Source of the DNA: an uncultured Chloroflexota bacterium
GTDB taxonomy: Bacteria > Chloroflexota > UBA4733
DNA: 25,133 nucleotides
Direction of reading: 5' to 3'
Assembly: GCA_937967325.1 (NCBI GenBank)
Contig: CALBSQ010000362.1
Coordinates: forward strand, 1-25,133
The notes under the pieces were generated by a model, which had not been told where the DNA came from, ran no database searches, and saw only the letters and a list, made by a program, of their open reading frames with translations. This document shows positions 7,081-13,307 of the stretch, one piece after another (position 1 is the first letter of the stretch; each line of letters starts with the position of its first letter). A program made the translations under genes and the position numbers.

Positions 7081-7283
7081 CACCGAAGGGCTCAGTGGGA
7101 ACCGGTACGCCAGGTTGCGGTGTACGAAAACCGTACAGAAGGACTCGTATCGCTGGGCCAGCCACCGCAGGCGTTAGTGATGGTTGGGCCGGCTATCCTT
7201 GCCCCCTTGCTCACGGGGGGGAGCCGAGCGCGTGCCGAGTCGGCGGCGATGCCAGTCATAGCGGATTGTGTTCTTGCAGTCGG
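7081..7283 (-). pseudogene. possible remnant of another transposase C-terminus
   Basis: Minus-strand frames here read NTIRYDWHRRRLGTRS, then after a frame change and a stop RLRWLAQRYESFCTVFVHRN and LAYRF. The order (WHRRRLG.RS, then a RW...RYE..., then a hydrophobic end) recalls the C-terminus of IS5/IS4-type DDE transposases, but similarity is judged by eye and weak. There is no open frame across it. The IS630 copy appears to have inserted at its end. It could equally be unrelated non-coding DNA. Confidence 0.3.
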
Positions 7284-7286
7284 CCA

Positions 7287-7754
7287 TCAGAGGCTATTCC
7301 TCTGAAAGAATGCTGCATACAGGGCTAGGACCTTGTCCCGTAGGTCGCGGATGTCGTACCGAGTGCTGCCGACTAAGATAGCCAGGTCTGGTTTCTCCTG
7401 CCCCAACGCGCTGTAACCCAGGGCGAAAGAGCCGAGCCGTCCATCAAACGGCACAGTGTTACTCACCTTAGGTTTATGGCGACGGAGTATATAGTGCTTG
7501 CTAGCATGACAAAGGTCTTGGCATACCTGTATGGACAGGTCTTTACGCAGCGCATCAAGGTCAGTCTGCACTGTCGGTGCGTTCTTAGCGGGCCCCTCCT
7601 TGATCCAATCCGTCAAGTGGTACGCGGTGACGACGAAGTTGAACACCGCGTCGCGTTGCTGTTCCAGATCGGTAGCAGAGTCAAGCTTAGCGCCATCCCG
7701 CTTCAGCTTTTCGAGGAGGTCACGAGGAGTCTGGAAGCCGTAGGTGAGCGACAA
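7287..7754 (-). CDS. helical protein of unknown function (HEPN-like features)
   Basis: This 155-residue, mostly helical protein starts at TTG 7754, 5 nt after the stop of the 54-aa gene and within reach of GGAAGTAGG. Recognisable stretches are FNFVVTAYHLTDWIKEG (about residues 38-54) and IQVCQDLCHASKHYILRR (about 75-92), followed by a beta-rich part and a final helix YDIRDLRDKVLALYAAFF. I recall bacterial hypothetical proteins with this AYHLxDW...CHASKH pattern; the helical bundle and the NASKH/CHASKH block resemble HEPN-type domains, but no R-x4-6-H motif can be assigned with confidence. A 7-bp hairpin (7287-7305) overlaps its end. It is adjacent to mobile DNA and coupled to a tiny basic gene, a setting common for defence or toxin-antitoxin genes (inference). 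Confidence 0.7.
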   Translation of the reverse strand: MSLTYGFQTPRDLLEKLKRDGAKLDSATDLEQQRDAVFNFVVTAYHLTDWIKEGPAKNAPTVQTDLDALRKDLSIQVCQDLCHASKHYILRRHKPKVSNTVPFDGRLGSFALGYSALGQEKPDLAILVGSTRYDIRDLRDKVLALYAAFFQRNSL

Positions 7755-7759
7755 AGCGC

Positions 7760-7924
7760 CTACTTCCAGCCGAACAGGCCAGCGAGGATACCCCTGTTCT
7801 CGCGCTTGGTGCCGGCATCGCTGCGCTTTCCCCGCCAGGCACCATCTTTGCGTTTGGCGCGCGGGAGTTTGCCGTTTGCTACGTATGGTCCCTGATTCTT
7901 GCCAGCCCGCCTATTGGTTGTCAC
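7760..7924 (-). CDS. small basic protein of 54 residues, coupled to the helical protein gene
   Basis: GTG 7924 (upstream GAGAGGATAAGCAA provides a ribosome site) opens a 54-codon frame ending at TAG 7762-7760. The peptide is very rich in Lys, Arg and Gly: GKNQGPYVANGKLPRAKRKD, GAWRGKRSDAGTKRENRG, then a hydrophobic tail ILAGLFGWK. It has no membrane segment. The next gene begins 5 nt downstream, so the two are almost certainly cotranscribed and translationally coupled. The composition suggests binding to nucleic acid or to its acidic partner; no named family is recognised. Confidence 0.6.
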   Translation of the reverse strand: MTTNRRAGKNQGPYVANGKLPRAKRKDGAWRGKRSDAGTKRENRGILAGLFGWK

Positions 7925-8047
7925 TTGCTTATCCTCTCAGGCGAATACGGTGTTTCAGTGTAACGCCGCGCTCTCGCCTGGGCGCCATTTTGGCCCTGGG
8001 ACCCTATGGCGGTCCCTACCATCCGAGCCGTTGTGGGGCCTACGTTC

Positions 8048-8076
8048 ACGTTACCTGGAGAATTTGTTCTAGTCAA
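8048..8076 (-). promoter_or_regulatory. candidate promoter for the 54-aa/155-aa gene pair
   Basis: On the minus strand TTGACT (8076-8071) is followed after 17 nt by TAACGT (8053-8048). The -35 box is good and the -10 box poor (3 of 6). It would give a leader of about 115 nt before GTG 7924. Confidence 0.3.
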
Positions 8077-8126
8077 GACGGTTGCCTGTCTCGCTATTGG
8101 TGACATCGGCGCCGTACCTGCTATTG

Positions 8127-8922
8127 TTAGGGGTGCGTCAGATCGACAACGACATTGGTGGTGCTGAACAACTGGATGGGCTTGTAGACCAACTTAGCTG
8201 GCGCCACGCCGGCCTTGACCAGGAACAGTATCCCGCCTTCGGCGTGTCCTCCCGCCGGTACGTCGGTGGCTTGCAGCGGTTGCGACCAATAGCCGAACCT
8301 CCCATTGTCAACCGAGTAGGCGCTGCCGTCGCTCAGTACCAGCGTGAAGTAGAGCGGATTGACACTGATATCGTCCCTCCCCTGGACCTCTACCGCAAAC
8401 GCGACGTACCGGGAGCTGGGGCCTGCCCGCAAGATGCCGGACTGCGTGAAGTAGCGAAAATCCCACGCAGCCACGGCTACTGAACCGTCGCTGGCCTAGT
8501 AGGTGCCCGACGGCGGGCCGTCCTGGCTGGCTGCTTGTGCCGGTTGCGCCGGTGCCTGGTCCGACACCACCGGCAAGCCACAGGGGTTCGCTTCCCAAGA
8601 GAATCGTTGGGTGTTCAACCTGGATGCCAGCCCGTTTGGGCCGTTGATCCAGGTCGTATAGCCGTTGGTGAACGCTGTCCAATTATCCACCTAGCGCCAA
8701 GCCATCAGGCCATTTGTCGTATGCTGCTGGGCGTCGCCGTTGACGGCGAACGCCTGAATATCGGTGCAGTCGCCCGAATTGGCCGGGTCCAGAGCATGGA
8801 GTGTGGCGAAGCCGAGGACAAACTGGCAAGGAGCGGTGGACTGTGCCGGTGCTGGCGTCAGGGAAGCGAGGCTTCCGAAAATCAGACCGATGTGCAGCGC
8901 GAAACGACGGATCAGGCGCCAT
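8127..8922 (-). pseudogene. secreted WINGP-domain / DUF4352-like protein, broken by two amber codons
   Basis: One minus-strand frame, read through two TAG codons, gives a full paralogue of the neighbouring 290-aa protein: signal peptide LIRRFALHIGLIFGSLASL, the domain CQFVLGFATLHALDP with NGDAQQHTTNGLMAWR, a TAG at 8693-8691 where the paralogues have Lys, then DNWTAFTNGYTTWINGPNG and RLNTQRFSWEANP. A Pro/Ala linker ends in a second TAG at 8498-8496, followed by a beta-rich domain (RYVAFAVEVQGRDD, PLYFTLVLSDGSAYSVD, GGILFLVKAG, KLVYKPIQLF) like DUF4352/telokin-type modules. The only ATG near the start (8922) is out of phase by one base. It begins 15 nt after its paralogue, so the two are a tandem duplicate. 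Confidence 0.75.
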
Positions 8923-8937
8923 ACCTACTTCAACCTA

Positions 8938-9810
8938 TCAGGGCGCTGGCACTAGAATGACGTTCGTGGAATCACTCGCGACGACATAGGCAACCAGAAA
9001 CTTGTCTGTGTTGGATGGCCCCAGCCCGTCGGCAACTCCCTTAAGGCCGAAGAAGTCCTTGACGCCAGAAAAGGCACCGTCGGGTGTCTGGCCATACGTG
9101 AAGGTGCGTCCTTGTCTATCGCGGACGGCAAGGTCGATGTCAAAGAAGTCGCTCGAGACCGTGCCGACATTCGTGACGGTCAGGATGAAGACGGCGAAGA
9201 CGCCATTACCGGGCGCAGCTAGCGCGGCGGACTGCTGGCCGCCAAAGCTGTAGTCGGTAGCGGGGATGATCGTGGTGCGGAAGGCGTCGGTCACGACCGC
9301 ATGGAACGGAACGCCGCCAAAGAAGGTCTTCCAATCGCCCGTCGTGCCGATTGAGCTCTGCATCCGGGTACCGATGCTCGGCGCTGGGGTCGGGGCAGGC
9401 GCTATCGGAGCGACCGGGGGCGCACTGCCGCCTACCGACGGCAGACCGTCCGGATTCGCCTCCCAGGAGAATCGCTGCCCATTCAGGCGAGATTGCACGC
9501 CGGCGGGGCCGTTGATCCACGTCATGAAGCCGTTGGTGTACGCGGTCCAATTGTCCAGCTTGCGCCACACCAAGAGGCCGTTCGTCGAGTGCTGGAGCGC
9601 ATCGCCGTTGACCGGATTACGCGCCTCGTTGTCGGTGCACTGTCCCGATTGCTGGGGGATGAGCGCGGCCAGCGTGGCGAAGCCGAGCTGGAAGTGACAG
9701 GCGGACGCCGCCTGCGCGCCTGTGGCGCCGGCGAATGACCCGAGCAGCAGCGCGGCGGTAGCCAGGGAACCGAGGGCAAGCTGTTTCAGCTTATGCACGG
9801 ATGTGCTCAT
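8938..9810 (-). CDS. secreted protein with WINGP domain and C-terminal DUF4352-like domain
   Basis: Starting at ATG 9810, the 290-residue protein has a clear Sec signal peptide (KLKQLALGSLATAALLLGSF, cleavage near AQA-AS). The shared domain follows (about residues 37-130): CHFQLGFATLAALIPQQSGQ, NGDALQHSTNGLLVWRKLDN, TWINGPAGVQSRLNGQRFSW. A Pro/Ala linker (residues about 138-155) leads to a beta-rich module (VFAVFILTVTNVGTVSSDFF, DIDLAVRDRQGRTFTYG) typical of DUF4352/telokin-like immunoglobulin folds. Family knowledge: such modules are found in secreted or lipid-anchored proteins; no enzyme motif is visible. A longer frame to 9903 exists, but the added residues are Arg/Pro-rich and lack a signal sequence. 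No ribosome site is obvious before ATG 9810. The broken tandem copy follows. Confidence 0.8.
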   Translation of the reverse strand: MSTSVHKLKQLALGSLATAALLLGSFAGATGAQAASACHFQLGFATLAALIPQQSGQCTDNEARNPVNGDALQHSTNGLLVWRKLDNWTAYTNGFMTWINGPAGVQSRLNGQRFSWEANPDGLPSVGGSAPPVAPIAPAPTPAPSIGTRMQSSIGTTGDWKTFFGGVPFHAVVTDAFRTTIIPATDYSFGGQQSAALAAPGNGVFAVFILTVTNVGTVSSDFFDIDLAVRDRQGRTFTYGQTPDGAFSGVKDFFGLKGVADGLGPSNTDKFLVAYVVASDSTNVILVPAP

Positions 9811-9911
9811 CGCGGAATGGACCAGTCGGGTTAGTCGCGGCGATCCGTGGTCCCCCGGTCGCCGGGGTCGTGCGCGGCCGGCCAGCACACATCCCCGCGG
9901 CATAGGCTATC

Positions 9912-9959
9912 ACGCGTATAAACGCAAACGCGTATCCCTGGAAACGCGGAATAACGTAT
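9912..9959. repeat. three 16-bp iterons upstream of the XRE regulator
   Basis: Three direct repeats begin at 9912, 9928 and 9944, exactly 16 bp apart: ACGCGTATAAACGCAA, ACGCGTATCCCTGGAA, ACGCGGAATAACGTAT. The first eight bases are identical in copies one and two, and the third shares ACGCG. They lie between the divergent secreted-protein gene and the XRE gene and end on its TATACT box, so they are likely operator sites of that or another regulator. Confidence 0.65.
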
Positions 9960-9962
9960 ACT
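9957..9962 (+). promoter_or_regulatory. TATACT -10 box of the XRE gene
   Basis: TATACT lies 20 nt before GTG 9983, with a strong ribosome site in between. No good -35 hexamer is present at 16-18 nt; the iterons occupy that space, which suggests an activator-dependent or repressed promoter. Confidence 0.45.
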
Positions 9963-9982
9963 GGTCGAGGGGAGGTGGCCGT

Positions 9983-10246
9983 GTGATCGAGGTTCGGCTG
10001 CACACCCCGATATGCGAGCGCGGCGTCGGGGTGACGGCGCTGGCGCAGCGGGCGGGGGTCCACACGTCGCAGCTCTGGATCGTGCTGCGCCAACCTGACC
10101 GCGTGCATCTGAGGACGCTCGAGGGGGTGTGCCGGGCGCTCGGCGTCAGGCCTGGCGAGATGCTGGTCCAGACACAGCGCACCGACTTGGGCCAGGAGTC
10201 AGCCGGTGCCCGTTCGGGAGGCGGATGGCGTCAATCGTACCAGTAG
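9983..10246 (+). CDS. small XRE/Cro-type transcriptional regulator
   Basis: The 87-residue protein is one Cro/C1-type helix-turn-helix domain: VTALAQRAGVHTSQLWIVLR (about residues 15-34), then TLEGVCRALGVRPGEML (about 43-59), the usual last helix of the fold. GTG 9983 is chosen because GAGGGGAGG ends 7 nt before it; upstream in-frame codons encode no conserved sequence. Its position directly after three iterons implies autoregulation (inference). It ends 16 nt before the next gene, forming a two-gene operon. Confidence 0.85.
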   Translation: MIEVRLHTPICERGVGVTALAQRAGVHTSQLWIVLRQPDRVHLRTLEGVCRALGVRPGEMLVQTQRTDLGQESAGARSGGGWRQSYQ

Positions 10247-10262
10247 AAAGAAGGATTCGGCA

Positions 10263-10589
10263 ATGCGAATGTTCTGGCAGAAACCCACGGCTCGACTGCT
10301 GTCCGCGACCATGACGGACACCCTGAGCAAGGAGCGCGGTCTGAGTATCGACGGCGGGGCCGCGCTGCGCGTGCTCGAACGGCGTGGCCGGTACTCCGGA
10401 CGCTCGGTGACCTACTTCCGCGTCTTCGACCCGGTCGCAGTACAGGCGGCGGGGGGCACGGCGCGCCGCTACGCCGACCTCGACCCCCTCACGGCTCTCT
10501 ACACGGGCCACACCGAGCACGACGGAGTGGTGGTCGTGAACGGGGACGCGGCCTGGAGCCGGGCACAGGAGCCGTCGCCGGCCCGGTGA
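10263..10589 (+). CDS. unknown 108-aa protein coupled to the XRE regulator
   Basis: ATG 10263 follows AAAGAAGGATTCGGCA, a good ribosome site, 16 nt after the XRE stop. The soluble protein has a helical N-terminus (LLSATMTDTLSKERGLSIDG), a central stretch GRYSGRSVTYFRVFDP with AGGTARRYADLDPLTAL, and a final part TGHTEHDGVVVVNGD. I have a memory of Thermomicrobia proteins with the YFRVFDP...DLD...GHxExDG pattern, but no named family or function. No catalytic motif, signal peptide or membrane segment is visible. Tight linkage to a small regulator and iterons suggests a regulatory or toxin-antitoxin-like pair; this is only a hypothesis. Confidence 0.7.
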   Translation: MRMFWQKPTARLLSATMTDTLSKERGLSIDGGAALRVLERRGRYSGRSVTYFRVFDPVAVQAAGGTARRYADLDPLTALYTGHTEHDGVVVVNGDAAWSRAQEPSPAR

Positions 10590-10767
10590 GCATGCGAAGC
10601 CACGGTAAGTCGTCCGCCGCGGCCGTGCGCGCCAGGATCGCCTACCCGGCTCGCTGCGCCGCGTCCCCGCCCTGGGCCGAGCGGACCCATCGCCGGGGCG
10701 GGTGCCAGCGGACAGTGCCGGTGCCTTCGTCTGGCGGGCCCAGGCCGGTCGTCGTAGCAATCAGACG

Positions 10768-11471
10768 GGCGGCGGGCTAGCGGCCGGCGCGATGGCCGCG
10801 CCCGAGCCCGAGCAGCCGCAGGAGCAGCAGCAGGATGATCGCGCCCATGAACGCCACCACTATCGAGCCGACGATGGGCAGCACGGTCACCGTCACGCGG
10901 AAGCCGAGCAAGTTGGCCACGAACCCGCCCAGGAACGCCCCGATGATCCCCACCACGAGGTCGCCGACCAGCCCCAGGCCGTGGCCGAGCATGGCGCGAC
11001 TGGCCAGGAAGCCCGCCACGATACCCACCACGACCCAGAGCAGGAGGGTCGCGCCGTCGATCTGAAACGCCAGGGAGTTGAACTGGATGTGGATCACGAC
11101 CGGCTGCTCCCCCTCGCCAACTCCACAGCGGCCGGTCCAGCGACTCGGCGGCGGATCCTTGGGAAGTATAGGGAGCATAAGCCGTGCCAACCAGGCTCCA
11201 GGTTGGGCATGGGCCAGCCGAAGGCGTCCAGCCAGTACGCCTGTCGCTTGTTTCACATCCTACGCAACGCCAGCAAGTTGTGCCCACGCTAGCTCGACCG
11301 AGCACGGCGCGCGAGCACCATGCAGCGACGGCCCCCGACTCGATCGTCAGGGGTACGGGTCCGCCAAGGACGGCCGCGCCGGGCGATGAGGGAAACGAAG
11401 GAAACGAACGAAGTCGGTTGGCGAGACTGCCGGAACCGGGTCGCGTCTCCGCGCGGAGTGAGCAGCGTCCG
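10768..11471. repeat. GlsB/YeaQ locus duplication, copy 1
   Basis: This segment (gene plus about 370 bp upstream) is repeated at 13308-13790 in the same orientation. Matching blocks include GCGATGGCCGCGCCCGAGCC, TGAACTGGATGTGGATCACG, GGGCCAGCCGAAGGCGTCCA, AACGCCAGCAAGT, CTCGACCGAG and CGATCGTCAGGGGTA. Conservation reaches well outside the coding part, into a region with no convincing gene, so that leader may hold a promoter, an RNA or sites that matter. Confidence 0.8.
10777..11097 (-). CDS. GlsB/YeaQ/YmgE family (transglycosylase-associated) stress membrane protein
   Basis: The 106-residue protein has the family's three hydrophobic helices with Gly-rich turns: LLLWVVVGIVAGFLASRAML (about residues 16-35), LVGDLVVGIIGAFLGGFVAN (about 41-60) and a last one VLPIVGSIVVAFMGAIILLL (about 71-90). 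It ends in a basic tail LGRGHRAGR. The N-terminal VIHIQFNSLAFQIDG precedes the first helix. The Tag/GlsB family is small, abundant under stress and of uncertain molecular role. GTG 11097 is preceded by GAGGGGGAGC 8 nt upstream. A longer frame upstream is Arg/Pro-rich and not conserved between the two copies, so it was rejected. A shortened duplicate lies at 13316-13426. Confidence 0.85.
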   Translation of the reverse strand: MIHIQFNSLAFQIDGATLLLWVVVGIVAGFLASRAMLGHGLGLVGDLVVGIIGAFLGGFVANLLGFRVTVTVLPIVGSIVVAFMGAIILLLLLRLLGLGRGHRAGR

Positions 11472-11760
11472 AACCAGGCATTGGCGGGGCTGCCCCGTGT
11501 CAGCGCCACCGGCGCGGCTCGGGGCAGACGAGAATCTGCGCGGCTGACAACTCGGAGCAGCCGGTCGCCTCGACGACAATGTCAATGGAGAGGCGCGACG
11601 CTGTCCACCTGGCGTACTCACGCACCGAAGCGTGATGTCGCCAAGCGGGCACAGGCGGTCGCGGCTGGCCTCCCGCACAGGGCATGGGTGCTCCGAACGC
11701 GGTGGCAAGTTCCCGTTGTGCTGTCCGCCTGGACGTTTTGCAGAATGTCCTTGGACGAGC
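11472..11760. other. stretch without a recognised gene
   Basis: Short frames exist on both strands; the most protein-like is minus-strand EYARWTASRLSIDIVVEATG at about 11545-11620, which I do not recognise. No promoter, RNA or repeat was identified. Together with the leader of copy 1 (11098-11471), this makes about 660 bp between genes. Confidence 0.5.
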
Positions 11761-12447
11761 TTATTTCGCGGCGGTGACCGCGGTGGTGGCGACTGCTCCC
11801 TGGCTGCTCGTGACCGTGATGTGCCGCGGGTTCGCTTCGCTGAAGAAGGAGCCCGTGTACTGCCCGTTGCCGACGGGACGGAGCGCCCCGCTACAGTTCT
11901 GACCGATACATAGCGGCTGCCCCGTCGACGTCAGCGACGCGGTCAGCGTGAGGTAAGGGAGCGGGTCGTTGGCCACAACGGACACCGAGTGGTGGCGCGC
12001 GCTCCACGTCGCGACAGGGATCGTCACGCGGTCCGGGGGGAGCGGCGTGCCCGGATTGACGGTGACGCGGAAAGCCTGCCGCGCGGTGTCTCCAACGCCG
12101 TCTCGAACCTGCAAGGTGAACGTAGTCGTACCGACCGCGATTGGAATACCATAGACGTATGCCGAGTAGACGCCGTACGACGGCGTGAGCAGCATGTCCG
12201 TGGGCAGACTGCCAGCGACCACGCTCCAGGTGTAGGGCGTGGGTCCCTGGCCGCCCTCCGAGGTGGCGACGCCGGAGAAGAAGGCGCCGACGTTGCCGGC
12301 CCCCAGGTCGCAGACGCCGTTGGCGCAGGAGCCGTAGATGGCCGTGTCGATCGTGAGCGGCGGCGACGCCGCCACGGCGGTGACCGGGGTCAGGACGAGG
12401 GCGAGCAGCGCGCCCGCCAGCAGAAGACCGGTCAGACGACGGGGCAT
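11761..12447 (-). CDS. secreted protein with putative Ig-like (He_PIG/cadherin-like) domains
   Basis: The protein is 228 residues. A signal peptide (RRLTGLLLAGALLALVLTPV, cleavage near AVA-AS) precedes a beta-rich mature part. Residues about 65-130 (PYTWSVVAGSLPTDMLLTP, YVYGIPIAVGTTTFTLQVRD, RQAFRVTV) follow the He_PIG pattern W-S-x3-G-x-L-P...G-x-P...F-T-x-x-V-x-D. The C-terminal part (LTLTASLTSTGQPLC, GQYTGSFFSEANP, ITVTSSQG) looks like a second beta sandwich. Four Cys occur as two close pairs (SCANGVC and LCIGQNC), suggesting disulfides outside the cell. Start ATG 12447 has the excellent ribosome site AAAGGAGG 6 nt upstream. Adhesive or structural role is likely; no enzyme motif is seen. 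Confidence 0.85.
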   Translation of the reverse strand: MPRRLTGLLLAGALLALVLTPVTAVAASPPLTIDTAIYGSCANGVCDLGAGNVGAFFSGVATSEGGQGPTPYTWSVVAGSLPTDMLLTPSYGVYSAYVYGIPIAVGTTTFTLQVRDGVGDTARQAFRVTVNPGTPLPPDRVTIPVATWSARHHSVSVVANDPLPYLTLTASLTSTGQPLCIGQNCSGALRPVGNGQYTGSFFSEANPRHITVTSSQGAVATTAVTAAK

Positions 12448-12500
12448 GCGAACCTCCTTTGTCTGGCGACCGGCACGGCGCCGACCACATCGACACGCGG

Positions 12501-12773
12501 ATGGATGCTGACGAAAGTACGACCGGGGTTACAACGTCCCGCTCGCTGTCTCCTCGTCCTACCGCGCGGGTGGCGCGCCGGCGGGCTGGCTGCGCGGGCC
12601 GGGTCTACTACCTGCACCGCCGGGCCGTGCGGCTTCCCGACGGCCGGTTGCACCGGACCGATCACTTCCGATGGACGCCCGAGGGGGCGCTCGACCGCGT
12701 CCCGGAGGGATGGGAAGTGGCCGAGGTGAGCAGTTCGGCGCTACCAGTGCTCAAGAAGGCTACATCGCGATAG
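12501..12773 (+). CDS. small conserved protein with YYLHRR motif
   Basis: The C-terminal 55 residues read RVYYLHRRAVRLPDGRLHRT, DHFRWTPEGALDRVPEGWEV and AEVSSSALPVLKK. This resembles a widespread family of about 60-residue bacterial proteins (YFLHKR-x-V-x-L-x-GGR...IYFF...ALD-x-x-P-x-GYEV-x-E...GLP-x-LKKK) known to me only as hypothetical. The true start is uncertain: ATG 12501 gives 90 residues, GTG 12570 gives 67, and neither has a clear ribosome site. The gene is divergent from the secreted Ig-like gene. Function unknown. Confidence 0.55.
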   Translation: MDADESTTGVTTSRSLSPRPTARVARRRAGCAGRVYYLHRRAVRLPDGRLHRTDHFRWTPEGALDRVPEGWEVAEVSSSALPVLKKATSR

Positions 12774-13050
12774 GGCGACGTGGCGGCCGGGGGACGAAAG
12801 GAGGGGCGTCCGCCGGCCGCGTCCGGCCCCGGCAGTGGGCGCGCCCTGCCCCGCCGAGTCCGGTTGCCGGACGATCGGAGCAAGATACAGGCTAACGTGG
12901 TGGCCCGAGCGATGCGGCCGGGGCGGAGGATGAGTCGCGCCCCAGGCCGCGTTCGGTGTCGGGGTGGTGGTCCTCCGTGCCGACGCCGACGAGCAGGATG
13001 ATGAAGCAAGAACAGGACCAGGCGCCCGAGCGGGGAAGCGCGCCGGCCGG

Positions 13051-13284
13051 TCAGGCCTCCGGCGGTTGGGCCTTCGGCACTCCCTTTCCGGCGCGACCGG
13101 CCAGCTCATTGGCGGCGACCCAGTCCTGACCGTTTGGGCTGCTGATGTGGACCATATCGGCGATCAAGTGCGGCATCAAATCAACAACAGACATAATGCA
13201 ATAGTTGGTACAATGCTGTGTGTCTTGATGGCATCCCGAATAAAATGCCAATAGCATCCCAATGTTACTCTTGGACGGTTGCAT
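13051..13284 (-). CDS. orphan 77-residue Cys-containing frame, possibly the tail of a lost secreted protein
   Basis: From ATG 13284 the frame reads LAFYSGCHQDTQHCTNYCIM (three Cys in a short span), SVVDLMPHLIADMVHISSPN and GQDWVAANELAGRAGKGVP, ending at TGA 13053-13051. The sequence just upstream in the same frame encodes APSIGTRMQ, identical to a segment of the linker in the 290-aa secreted protein (APSIGTRMQ near residue 155), so this may be the C-terminal part of a fourth member whose N-terminal domain was deleted when the GlsB duplication arrived. No ribosome site is visible. The composition is protein-like, but expression is doubtful. Confidence 0.4.
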   Translation of the reverse strand: MQPSKSNIGMLLAFYSGCHQDTQHCTNYCIMSVVDLMPHLIADMVHISSPNGQDWVAANELAGRAGKGVPKAQPPEA

Positions 13285-13307
13285 CCGCGTACCGATGCTC
13301 GGAGCGG

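Noticed and set aside
6277..7305. Intact-looking 342-codon transposase
   Set aside because: It lacks the N-terminal helix-turn-helix part, has a stop just upstream in frame and runs through the right terminal repeat; it is part of a broken gene.
5034..8693. Reassignment of TAG to an amino acid in this genome
   Set aside because: TAG is the natural stop of intact genes in the window (oxidoreductase, hydrolase, XRE, M16), and the affected genes sit in mobile or duplicated DNA that decays.
10499..11509. 336-codon minus-strand frame over the GlsB gene
   Set aside because: Low-complexity Arg/Pro/Gly sequence; the GlsB frame alone has the family helices and is conserved in copy 2.
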